A stretch of 5,819 bases of DNA. Source: Bacteroidota bacterium (lineage in GTDB: Bacteria; Bacteroidota; Bacteroidia; UKL13-3). The DNA lies in assembly GCA_010027395.1 (NCBI GenBank), contig RGVD01000167.1, positions 1 to 5,819 on the forward strand. The letters run 5' to 3'. A model generated the notes under the pieces. The model was not told the DNA's origin. It worked only from the letters and a program-made list of their open reading frames with translations, and did not search any database. The position numbers were made by a program, and so were the translations under genes. Shown here piece after piece: positions 1 through 5,819 of this stretch (the stretch's first letter is position 1; the number at the start of each line of letters is the position of its first letter).

Positions 1-36
1 AGATGATTGGTGACATTTTATAAATGTTTGTGTAGG

Positions 37-44
37 TATCTTTG
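37..44 (+). promoter_or_regulatory. Candidate -7 promoter box of the serine hydrolase gene
   Basis: TATCTTTG matches the Bacteroidota primary sigma factor -7 consensus TAnnTTTG exactly. It would place the transcription start near position 50, leaving a short leader of about 18 nt before the ATG at 68. No good TTTG -33 box lies at the usual spacing; the nearest is a T-rich stretch at 16-19. The call therefore rests on the -7 element alone. Confidence 0.5.
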
Positions 45-67
45 ACACTTAAATTCTTCTTATTATT

Positions 68-1099
68 ATGTCATTGATAAATAAAAGTTATTCATTGTTT
101 TTCATTATTATTTTGTTGGGTATAACAAATGCATCCACTTTTATTATTACAAAAAACTACGATAAGTCAAATAATTCAAAGACAAATAGGCTAATTAGCA
201 ATCAAATTCAAAGCAATGTCTGCAGTTATAAAGTGAAAAGACTTGGTGGATTACAATACATAAAACCGATTATGTTCGTTGACAATGTATGTCAAGGAGA
301 AAAACTAATGCCGCTAAAAAGCAGTTTAAATATTTTATTTGATAATTTTAAGAAAAGTGGCGTCCTAAACTCTGCCTCATTTTATATAAAAGATTACGCT
401 AATAATGATTGGATGGCGATAAATGAAGCAGAAAAATATTCGCCTGGCTCGCTATTAAAAGTTGCTGAACTAATAACCTATTTTAAAATGAATGAAGGAA
501 AGCCAGGGTTACTAAATAAGAAAATTACCTTTTCCAATCCATTAATCATTGACAAAAAACCTATTTATACATCAAAAACTATTGTACCAGGTGAAAGCTA
601 TACCATAAAAGAACTTTTAAAATACATGATTCAATATTCTGACAACAATGCTACAATGCTATTAAATCAAAATATTGATGTAAAGGTATTCAAAAAAGTA
701 TTTACAGATTTAGGCCTTACAGAACCAGATTGGTATGCAAAGAATTACCCTATTTCAGTTTCAGAATATTCAATATTTTTAAGAGCTTTATTCAATGCAA
801 GTTATTTAAGTATAAAAGATTCAGAATTTGCGTTAGAATTACTTACTAAATCTGACTTTAAAGAGGGTATAGAAAACGGCTTACCTTCAAATGTTGAACT
901 TGCTCATAAATTTGGCGAATCAGGTAATGCAACTGAAAAACAATTACATGAATCTGCTATCATATATCTCAATAATAATCCAATTCTTATTACCATCATG
1001 ACCAAAGGTAAGGATATGCGTAAACTACCTGAAGTTATTAAAGAAGCTTCAAAGTTAGTATATAATCAGATGCAAATCATGCAAACGTCTTCAAACTAA
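68..1099 (+). CDS. Exported class A beta-lactamase-fold serine hydrolase
   Basis: Predicted serine hydrolase of the beta-lactamase/penicillin-binding superfamily (Beta-lactamase2 type), 343 residues. Visible motifs are S128-L-L-K131 (nucleophile Ser and general-base Lys of SxxK), S191-D-N193 (SDN) and K281-F-G283 (KTG-like), in the order and rough spacing of class A enzymes. Residues 8-20 are strongly hydrophobic after a Lys near the N-terminus, so the protein is exported by a signal peptide or anchored by it, and acts in the periplasm. An N-terminal extension (about 50-95) holds C52 and C75, which could form a disulfide, and the stretch RLGGLQYIKPI; this plus QLHESAIIY near 292-300 fits a Bacteroidota group that I recognise from memory. 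The class A ExxLN omega-loop motif is not clearly present: E219-P-D is nearby, but the Asn is missing. True beta-lactam hydrolysis is therefore uncertain, and a role in peptidoglycan or another ester/amide substrate is equally possible. The ATG at 68 is chosen because it gives a complete signal sequence just after a TAnnTTTG box. Confidence 0.85.
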   Translation: MSLINKSYSLFFIIILLGITNASTFIITKNYDKSNNSKTNRLISNQIQSNVCSYKVKRLGGLQYIKPIMFVDNVCQGEKLMPLKSSLNILFDNFKKSGVLNSASFYIKDYANNDWMAINEAEKYSPGSLLKVAELITYFKMNEGKPGLLNKKITFSNPLIIDKKPIYTSKTIVPGESYTIKELLKYMIQYSDNNATMLLNQNIDVKVFKKVFTDLGLTEPDWYAKNYPISVSEYSIFLRALFNASYLSIKDSEFALELLTKSDFKEGIENGLPSNVELAHKFGESGNATEKQLHESAIIYLNNNPILITIMTKGKDMRKLPEVIKEASKLVYNQMQIMQTSSN

Positions 1100-1113
1100 G
1101 AATAACCATTTTA

Positions 1114-1144
1114 TTTGATTAATAAACTTTTGTAATTATTTTTG
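1114..1144 (+). promoter_or_regulatory. Bacteroidota-type promoter of the barrel protein gene
   Basis: TTTG at 1114-1117 and TATTTTTG at 1137-1144 are separated by exactly 19 nt. This is the consensus arrangement for the Bacteroidota primary sigma factor (TTTG at -33, TAnnTTTG at -7). Transcription would start about 1150, giving a leader of roughly 14 nt before the ATG at 1164. The promoter sits wholly in the 64-nt gap after the serine hydrolase gene, so the downstream gene can be expressed on its own even if there is read-through. Confidence 0.65.
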
Positions 1145-1163
1145 ACTCATATTTATTAAAAAT

Positions 1164-1775
1164 ATGAAGCCATTAAAATTAAGTATCTTAGTTACAATAA
1201 TTGTAATCACTAATAATATTGCTTTTTCACAAACTAACAAATACGATGAGGCTCCCAAAAGCCCTTCATTTTATTTCGGACTTGGAACAGGTATAAATGT
1301 AAATACAGGATTAACAGGAATTAAATTAGGCGCAAGATTAAATGAATCAACCTTGGTTGAGGCTTCAGCAGGAATAGGATCGTGGGGCAATAAATTTGGT
1401 TTAGGTGTTGTCTTAAATGCAAAAAATTCCGCTTCTTGGTGTCCGGTAATAAGCATTTCAAGAGCCACAGGAATAGATAAATTATCAACAAATTTAGAAT
1501 TTAAAAATGCTTTAGGTGCCACTTACAAAAAAGATGTGGATATTAGCTTGAATCCTGCTACTTTGTTTAATATTAGTATGCAAAGACAATGGATAAGGCC
1601 AAAAGGCAATCGAATTGTTTTAGAATTAGGTTATTCTATCTTATTTGCTGGTAGTGAATATTCAGTGGCACTAAATCAGGGTGAGAAATTATCTGATGCA
1701 AGCGAAAAAGTAATGAATAGTTTAAAACCAGGTGGTATTATGATTGGTTTTTCTTATAATTTTGGTATTAAATAA
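1164..1775 (+). CDS. Secreted protein, probable outer-membrane beta-barrel
   Basis: A 203-residue protein of no family I can name. Residues 1-22 form a classic signal peptide: MKPLK, then a hydrophobic core (about 6-20), then A20-F-S22 with likely cleavage before Q23, a pattern typical of Bacteroidota. The mature part is rich in Gly, Ser, Asn and alternating hydrophobic residues, with several plausible amphipathic strands (for example 35-45, 52-60, 63-73, 78-85, 151-161). It ends in G-F-S-Y-N-F-G-I-K, a strand close to the C-terminus with aromatic residues, as seen in small outer-membrane barrels. Apart from C93 there are no cysteines and no catalytic motif. It lies 64 nt downstream of the serine hydrolase on the same strand with its own promoter. 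A small OmpA/OmpW-like porin or a structural outer-membrane protein is the best inference; a soluble periplasmic beta protein is the alternative. The start fits both the signal peptide and the promoter. Confidence 0.75.
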   Translation: MKPLKLSILVTIIVITNNIAFSQTNKYDEAPKSPSFYFGLGTGINVNTGLTGIKLGARLNESTLVEASAGIGSWGNKFGLGVVLNAKNSASWCPVISISRATGIDKLSTNLEFKNALGATYKKDVDISLNPATLFNISMQRQWIRPKGNRIVLELGYSILFAGSEYSVALNQGEKLSDASEKVMNSLKPGGIMIGFSYNFGIK

Positions 1776-2000
1776 AAAAAGGTTTTAGATTTTTGTGAAT
1801 CGGTATTTGCACTCTAAAACTTGATATTTAAAAGGATGGTTTCTCGATTTGTAATGTAAAAAATAAATTGATAGATGAATTTATCATATAATTTAATTTA
1901 CACATAAAATTATTTTTTTTGATTTATAAAACAAAGAGTTTATCCAAAATATTTCGCTCGAAGCTATTAAGACTATATTGTTCACTTTCATAATAAAAGT
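1776..2000. other. AT-rich spacer between convergent genes, no gene seen
   Basis: Between the barrel gene stop and the terminator hairpin there is no reading frame longer than a few codons with a sensible start. The stretch is very AT-rich. The only structure I noticed is a loose inverted repeat, GTTTTAGA at 1782-1789 and TCTAAAAC at 1813-1820, with a 23-nt loop and no U-tract. That is too weak to call a terminator. I see no RNA gene here. Confidence 0.5.
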
Positions 2001-2035
2001 TATAAAAAAAGCGACTTGTAGTCGCTTTTTTTATA
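2001..2035. terminator. Bidirectional intrinsic terminator
   Basis: A perfect inverted repeat has 16-nt arms (2001-2016 and 2020-2035) around a TGT loop. The core is GCGACT/AGTCGC, flanked by seven A on the left and seven T on the right, so each strand yields a GC stem followed by a U-tract. It begins 13 nt past the aconitase stop codon on the minus strand and most likely ends the aconitase transcript. Its symmetry lets it also stop transcription arriving from the barrel protein gene 225 nt away on the plus strand. Confidence 0.9.
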
Positions 2036-2048
2036 GTAAAATATGTTC

Positions 2049-4316
2049 TTATTTAGCAACACTTGCTCTGATAATATTTAATGCGCCACCTGCTTTGAAC
2101 CATTCTATTTGTTGCTCATTGTAAGTATGGTTTACCATGATGGTTTCTTTCGAACCATCCTTATGAGTTAACAATAATTCTAATGCTATATTTGACGCAA
2201 ATGATGTTAAGCCATTGATATCAATCACATCATCTTCTTGAATTTTTTCGTAGTCAGCTTTATCTGCAAAAGTTAAAGCCAACATACCTTGCTTCTTCAA
2301 ATTGGTTTCATGAATACGTGCGAATGATTTTACCAAAACAGCACGAACACCTAAATGACGCGGTTCCATAGCTGCATGCTCGCGGCTACTGCCCTCACCA
2401 TAGTTTTCATCACCTACTACCAAACTACCGATGCCATTGGCTTTATAATCACGTTGTACTTTTGGCACAGCTGCATACTCACCTGTTAATTGATTTTTCA
2501 CATTGTCAGTTTTCTCATTAAAGAAATTCACAGCGCCAATCAACATGTTGTTTGAAATATTATCCAAGTGACCACGGTATTTCAACCATGGACCAGCCAT
2601 TGAAATATGGTCAGTTGTACACTTACCTTTTGCTTTTATTAATAATTTTAAGCCTTTAAGGTCGGTGCCCTCCCAAGCTGCAAATGGATCTAACAATTGC
2701 AAACGATCTGAAGTTGGAGAAACTGCTACTTGAACCGAACTACCATCAGCAGCAGGAGCAACAAAACCTGCATCTTCTACTGCAAAACCTTTAGTAGGCA
2801 ATTCATCGCCATGCGGTGGATCTAATTTCACAGCCTCACCTTTATTGTTAATTAAAGTATCTGTTATTGGATTGAAAGACAAATCACCTGCAATAGCAAT
2901 AGCTGCCACCATTTCAGGAGAAGCCACAAAAGCAAATGTATTAGGATTACCATCCGCACGTTTTGCAAAATTTCTATTGAAAGAGTGAACGATGGTATTC
3001 TTTTCTGCCTTTTCAGCTCCTACCCTATCCCACATACCAATACATGGACCACAAGCATTGGTAAATATTGAAGCATTTAGGTCTGTGAAAGTTTTTAATA
3101 AACCATCACGTTCGGCAGTATATCTTACTTGCTCAGAACCTGGATTGATACCAAATTCAGCTTTGGTTACTAAACCTTTGTCAACTGCCTGCTTAGCTAT
3201 AGAAGCCGCTCTGCTTAAATCTTCGTATGATGAATTTGTGCAAGAACCAATTAAACCCCATTCTACTTTCAATGGCCAACCATTGCTAGCTGCTAAAGCC
3301 TTCATTTCACTCACTGGAGTAGCTAAATCTGGAGTGAAAGGTCCATTCAAATGTGGCTCTAAAGTATTTAGGTCGATAGTAATTACCTGATCAAAATAAG
3401 CTTCAGGATTTGCATACACTTCAACATCTGCTGTTAAATGATGTTTTACTCCATTGGCCAAATCAGCTAAATCTTCACGACCTGTAGAACGCAAATAACG
3501 CTCCATGCTCTCATCATATCCAAAAGTAGAAGTAGTGGCACCAATTTCTGCACCCATATTACAAATGGTTCCTTTACCTGTACAGCTCATGCTGATGGCA
3601 CCTTCGCCAAAATATTCAACGATTGCACCTGTTCCACCTTTTACAGTAAGAATGCCAGCCACCTTTAAGATAACGTCTTTTGGTGCGGTCCAACCATTTA
3701 ATTTACCAGTTAGTTTAACACCAATTAGTTTAGGAAATTTTAATTCCCAAGGTAAACCAGCCATTACATCACAAGCATCAGCTCCACCCACACCGATGGC
3801 CACCATACCTAAACCACCTGCATTTACGGTATGACTATCTGTTCCAATCATCATTCCTCCTGGGAAAGCGTAGTTTTCTAAAACCACTTGATGAATGATA
3901 CCTGCACCTGGCTTCCAAAATCCAATACCATATTTATTTGAAACAGAACCTAAGAAATCATATACTTCTTTACTTTCTTTATTTGCAAAATCTAAATCTT
4001 CAGCAGCACCCTTTCTAGCAGTAATCAAATGGTCGCAATGAACTGTAGAAGGAACAGCCACTTTGGGGCGACCTGCTTGCATAAATTGCAACAAGGCCAT
4101 TTGCGCAGTAGCATCTTGCATAGCCACTCGGTCTGGTCCAAAATCCACATAACTCTTACCTCTATCGTAAGCTTTGCTAGCATTACCTTCGGTTAGGTGA
4201 CTGTATAAAATTTTCTCTGTTAGAGTTAAAGGTTTGTTTACCACCTTGCGGGCTGCTGCAATACGCTCATCCATTTTGGCGTAAACAGCTTTAATCATTT
4301 CGATATCGAAAGCCAT
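2049..4316 (-). CDS. acnA: Aconitate hydratase, mitochondrial type
   Basis: Converts citrate to isocitrate via cis-aconitate in the TCA cycle; cytoplasmic [4Fe-4S] enzyme. The 755 residues match the length of mitochondrial-type aconitases (about 750) and not the longer AcnA/IRP (about 890) or AcnB forms. Cluster ligands are C359 (in GSCTNSS), C422 and C425 (in NACGPCIGMW), one residue off the pig mature-protein numbering. Other expected active-site residues are present: D95-H96, H142, D160 and H162 (in GTDSHT), R448 and R453, R581, and S643/R645 in the swivel-domain motif GEGSSREH. Domains 1-3 span roughly 1-530, with the swivel domain at about 550-750. The frame is intact with no missing catalytic residue. 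The start MAFDIEMIKAVY is preceded by an A-rich leader without a Shine-Dalgarno, usual in this phylum. The gene is transcribed alone, converging on the barrel gene and diverging from the small gene at 4462. The symbol follows use for the Bacteroides fragilis mitochondrial-like aconitase. Confidence 0.98.
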   Translation of the reverse strand: MAFDIEMIKAVYAKMDERIAAARKVVNKPLTLTEKILYSHLTEGNASKAYDRGKSYVDFGPDRVAMQDATAQMALLQFMQAGRPKVAVPSTVHCDHLITARKGAAEDLDFANKESKEVYDFLGSVSNKYGIGFWKPGAGIIHQVVLENYAFPGGMMIGTDSHTVNAGGLGMVAIGVGGADACDVMAGLPWELKFPKLIGVKLTGKLNGWTAPKDVILKVAGILTVKGGTGAIVEYFGEGAISMSCTGKGTICNMGAEIGATTSTFGYDESMERYLRSTGREDLADLANGVKHHLTADVEVYANPEAYFDQVITIDLNTLEPHLNGPFTPDLATPVSEMKALAASNGWPLKVEWGLIGSCTNSSYEDLSRAASIAKQAVDKGLVTKAEFGINPGSEQVRYTAERDGLLKTFTDLNASIFTNACGPCIGMWDRVGAEKAEKNTIVHSFNRNFAKRADGNPNTFAFVASPEMVAAIAIAGDLSFNPITDTLINNKGEAVKLDPPHGDELPTKGFAVEDAGFVAPAADGSSVQVAVSPTSDRLQLLDPFAAWEGTDLKGLKLLIKAKGKCTTDHISMAGPWLKYRGHLDNISNNMLIGAVNFFNEKTDNVKNQLTGEYAAVPKVQRDYKANGIGSLVVGDENYGEGSSREHAAMEPRHLGVRAVLVKSFARIHETNLKKQGMLALTFADKADYEKIQEDDVIDINGLTSFASNIALELLLTHKDGSKETIMVNHTYNEQQIEWFKAGGALNIIRASVAK

Positions 4317-4348
4317 ATATTTGTTTGTTGTTTTTTAGAATTTTCGGG

Positions 4349-4366
4349 GACGTAACATGTTACCTC
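4349..4366. promoter_or_regulatory. Candidate operator copy 1 (18-bp near-palindrome)
   Basis: GACGTAACATGTTACCTC is an inverted repeat with 8-nt arms and a 2-nt centre, with one mismatch; the inner GTAACATGTTAC is a perfect 12-bp palindrome. It lies 33 nt upstream of the aconitase start. The form suits a homodimeric helix-turn-helix regulator, and GTAAC...GTTAC half-sites recall those of Crp/Fnr-family proteins, but the regulator is unknown. Confidence 0.55.
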
Positions 4367-4378
4367 TTTACTTTGAGA

Positions 4379-4396
4379 GACGTAAAGTTTTACGTC
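4379..4396. promoter_or_regulatory. Candidate operator copy 2 (18-bp perfect palindrome)
   Basis: GACGTAAAGTTTTACGTC has perfect 8-nt arms around a central GT. It starts exactly 30 bp after copy 1, and the likeness extends past the palindrome: 19 of 23 positions agree between 4349-4371 and 4379-4401, each ending in CTTTAC. Thirty base pairs is close to three helical turns, so proteins bound at both copies would sit on the same DNA face. If transcribed, each copy could instead fold as a short RNA hairpin in the aconitase leader. Confidence 0.6.
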
Positions 4397-4461
4397 TTTA
4401 CAAATTTTTCACGGCTGCAATTTATAAAATTAACATCTTTGAAGAAATTAATGTTTGGATT

Positions 4462-4758
4462 ATGATGAATGATGAAAATCAGATAATATTCGAATTAGCA
4501 AAAAACAGCTTTGAACTTACAGAGCAAGCTGATTTCGAGCAAATAAAACTTGAGATACAATCCAAAGTAATATGGTTTTTGTTGAACGATTTAGAAAAAC
4601 TTTGGCAAATCCTTTATCAAATTGATGTGAATGAAACCAATGTAAAAGCACTTTTTCATCAAAATGAACCCAAATTAATAGCTCCAGGTATTACAAATTG
4701 GATAATTGATAGACTGAGGCAAAAGGCAAAAACTAGAATTGAATATAGAAACAAATAA
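4462..4758 (+). CDS. Small conserved-looking protein, unknown function
   Basis: A 98-residue protein with no signal peptide or membrane segment, so probably cytoplasmic. It is largely helical in appearance: an acidic N-terminal part (MMNDENQ..., FELTEQADFEQIKLEI), a central helix V36-IWFLLNDLEKLWQILYQIDVNE, and a basic C-terminal helix (ITNWIIDRLRQKAKTRIEY). The combination of an LYxIDVxE segment with a final I-I-x-R-x-x-Q-K-x-x-x-R helix resembles, from memory, short uncharacterised proteins found in Bacteroidota and some other bacteria; no function is known to me. The frame is open back to an ATG at 4357, but that codon lies inside a palindromic repeat and would add 35 residues unlike the rest. 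The ATG at 4462 (or the next at 4465) follows a near-consensus -7 box and suits this protein type better. It is divergent from aconitase and shares its upstream region. No clear terminator follows it. Confidence 0.7.
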   Translation: MMNDENQIIFELAKNSFELTEQADFEQIKLEIQSKVIWFLLNDLEKLWQILYQIDVNETNVKALFHQNEPKLIAPGITNWIIDRLRQKAKTRIEYRNK

Positions 4759-4894
4759 TTAGTAATTAAGCATATAAAATTATGAATTATTGATTTTTCT
4801 TTCTTAATATTTAGGATTCTAATGAATTAACAACCTACTATAAGTCAAAACAAATCCCAGAATTAGAGGTAATAAATTTGTAAAAAAATTGCCT

Positions 4895-4902
4895 TACTTT
4901 TG
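4895..4902 (+). promoter_or_regulatory. Candidate -7 promoter box of the M36 peptidase gene
   Basis: TACTTTTG fits TAnnTTTG exactly. A TTTG at 4877-4880 is a possible -33 box, but the 14-nt spacer is shorter than the usual 19 or so. Transcription would start near 4908, giving a leader of about 64 nt. The rest of the gap 4759-4971 is AT-rich, with no reading frame or convincing terminator that I can see. Confidence 0.4.
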
Positions 4903-4971
4903 ATTTCAAAATTTTTAAACGGTTATTACCATACTTTTCATCAATAACAGATAAATAGACAATACACCTAA

Positions 4972-5819
4972 ATGAAAATACGTATTACAAAAAATGTAAT
5001 GAAAACTTGGCTTATTTGTATGGCGCTCATTCTAGCAAATCCAAAAACCCAAGCACAATCAGCAAAAGAGATTATTAAAAATTATATTGAGGCTCAAGCC
5101 AAGGGAAATTCAATTGACCCAAAAGATTTTGCTGAATGGACATTGTCAGACGAATATACCGATAAGGGTTTAGGAATTACTCATGCCTATATGCAGCAAA
5201 TGTATCATGGCATTCCAATATTCAACGCGATAACTGTAGTTGCCATTAAAGATTCTAAAGTGGCTGTTTTCAGACCAGGAATTGTGCCATATCTTACTAA
5301 AAGAGTAAAAACGGATATACCTACTTTAAGTCCTGAAGAGGCCGTAAATGCAGCATTCGCGCATATTAAGAAAAAAAGTACCCATTTAACTTTAGTTGAA
5401 AAAGATGATGCAAAACACAAATATACCTATACTGACAATAGCGTTTCTGTTAGTCCTATTGAAGTTCAATTAATGTATGTGGCCAAAGATGACAAAGTAT
5501 TGCTATCCTGGAATGTAAGTGTTGAATTAATTAAAGAACCTCATTGGTGGAACATCAGGGTAGATGCAGTAAAGGGGAAATTTATCGAGAAGAATGATTT
5601 CACTAGGTCATGTAATTTTGGAGTAGCCCCTGCAAGCGCCATGGCTCCGCCACCACCTGCCCCTTTAGCTCCTGATTACAGGGTATTTACTTTCCCTACA
5701 GAAGCTCCAACATTTACCTCTCCATCGGGTACAAGAGCTTTAATTTCAAACCCATCAGACCCAGTTGCATCACCCTATGGTTGGCATGATATAGATGGTA
5801 TTGCTGGAGCTGAATATAC
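4972..5819 (+). CDS. Secreted M36 (fungalysin) metallopeptidase, N-terminal part, cut by window end
   Basis: An open frame runs from the ATG at 4972 to the right edge with no stop: 282 residues plus two bases. Residues about 10-28 form a signal peptide, with likely cleavage at A28|Q29. The ATG at 4999 (residue 10) is an equally good start. Residues about 57-100 look like a fungalysin/thermolysin propeptide (FTP) domain: GITHAYMQQMYHGIPIFNA fits its G-x-T-H-x-x-x-Q-Q-x-Y-x-G-x-P core. About 118-210 looks like a PepSY-type propeptide region ending in LLSW...WWNIRVDAVKGKFIEKNDF. A Pro-rich linker follows (219-234). Then SPYGWHDIDGIAGAEY is the typical entry to the M36 catalytic domain, normally followed by a TRGNNV-like segment. 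The zinc-binding HExxH motif and any C-terminal sorting domain for type IX secretion would lie beyond the window. It acts as an extracellular or surface endopeptidase activated by propeptide removal. Thermolysin (M4) is the alternative, but the GWHD signature favours M36. Confidence 0.85.
   Translation, partial: MKIRITKNVMKTWLICMALILANPKTQAQSAKEIIKNYIEAQAKGNSIDPKDFAEWTLSDEYTDKGLGITHAYMQQMYHGIPIFNAITVVAIKDSKVAVFRPGIVPYLTKRVKTDIPTLSPEEAVNAAFAHIKKKSTHLTLVEKDDAKHKYTYTDNSVSVSPIEVQLMYVAKDDKVLLSWNVSVELIKEPHWWNIRVDAVKGKFIEKNDFTRSCNFGVAPASAMAPPPPAPLAPDYRVFTFPTEAPTFTSPSGTRALISNPSDPVASPYGWHDIDGIAGAEY

Larger units (their letters stand above)
4317..4461. promoter_or_regulatory. Divergent control region between aconitase and small gene
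   Basis: This 145-nt gap separates the divergent starts at 4316 (minus) and 4462 (plus). It contains the two palindromic repeats listed separately. On the plus strand CATCTTTG at 4434-4441 is one base from TAnnTTTG and is about 20 nt from the small gene's ATG. On the minus strand I found no exact TAnnTTTG; AAAATTTG (complement of 4401-4408) is one base off. The aconitase promoter is therefore not settled. Confidence 0.55.

Noticed and set aside
42..47. TTGACA resembling an E. coli -35 box
   Set aside because: It overlaps the TAnnTTTG box, has no TATAAT at proper spacing, and the E. coli consensus does not apply in Bacteroidota.
1271..1522. Minus-strand open frame of 83 residues
   Set aside because: It lies fully inside the barrel protein gene on the opposite strand, is Pro-rich low-complexity translation, and has no promoter or family resemblance; an antisense shadow.
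1782..1820. Inverted repeat GTTTTAGA / TCTAAAAC as a terminator for the barrel gene
   Set aside because: The arms are only 8 nt and AT-rich, the loop is 23 nt, and no U-tract follows; likely chance in AT-rich DNA.
2992..3390. Plus-strand open frame of 132 residues
   Set aside because: It is the antisense of a highly conserved part of aconitase, including the cluster-cysteine region; no independent coding evidence.
3505..3834. Plus-strand open frame of 109 residues
   Set aside because: It is antisense to aconitase and very rich in Pro, Ala and Ile, as expected from the complement of Gly/Ala/Val-rich coding sequence.
4922..4948. Inverted repeat GTTATT / AATAAC in the M36 leader
   Set aside because: Six AT-rich base pairs with a 15-nt loop are not convincing as a hairpin or riboswitch element.
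5205..5420. Minus-strand open frame of 71 residues
   Set aside because: It is embedded antisense in the M36 propeptide coding region, whose plus-strand translation has clear domain features.

Overview
This window looks like chromosomal DNA from a member of the Bacteroidota. It is AT-rich, and the genes have A/T-rich leaders with no clear Shine-Dalgarno sequence. Several starts are preceded by the Bacteroidota sigma-factor -7 box TAnnTTTG, in one case with a TTTG box exactly 19 nt upstream. The gene content agrees: a mitochondrial-type aconitase, a class A beta-lactamase-fold serine hydrolase of the kind common in Bacteroidota, a secreted outer-membrane-barrel-like protein, and the start of an M36 (fungalysin) metallopeptidase. 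The genus cannot be told from this sequence.

Layout, left to right. 68-1099 (+) is an exported serine hydrolase with SxxK, SDN and KxG active-site motifs. 1164-1775 (+) is a signal-peptide-bearing protein that reads as an outer-membrane beta-barrel, with a well-formed promoter in the 64-nt gap before it. 1776-2048 is an AT-rich spacer between convergent genes; it ends in a perfect 16-bp-arm hairpin with A and T tracts that can serve as a terminator in both directions. 2049-4316 (-) is a full-length 755-residue aconitate hydratase with all three cluster cysteines and the catalytic residues in place. 4317-4461 is the divergent control region; it holds two copies of an 18-bp near-palindrome (GACGTAA...TTACGTC type) exactly 30 bp apart. 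4462-4758 (+) is a small conserved-looking cytoplasmic protein of 98 residues. 4759-4971 is a non-coding gap with a promoter-like box. 4972 to the right edge (+) is the N-terminal 282 residues of a secreted M36 metallopeptidase, cut by the window end.

Functionally, most genes look independent. The first two encode envelope proteins and may be co-expressed, though each has its own promoter signal. Aconitase is a TCA-cycle enzyme. The repeated palindrome between it and the divergent small gene is the most interesting unexplained signal, because a dimeric regulator bound there could control both. The peptidase is an unrelated secreted enzyme. I see no mobile element, CRISPR array, tRNA or rRNA, and no clear evidence of an exotic multi-gene system.
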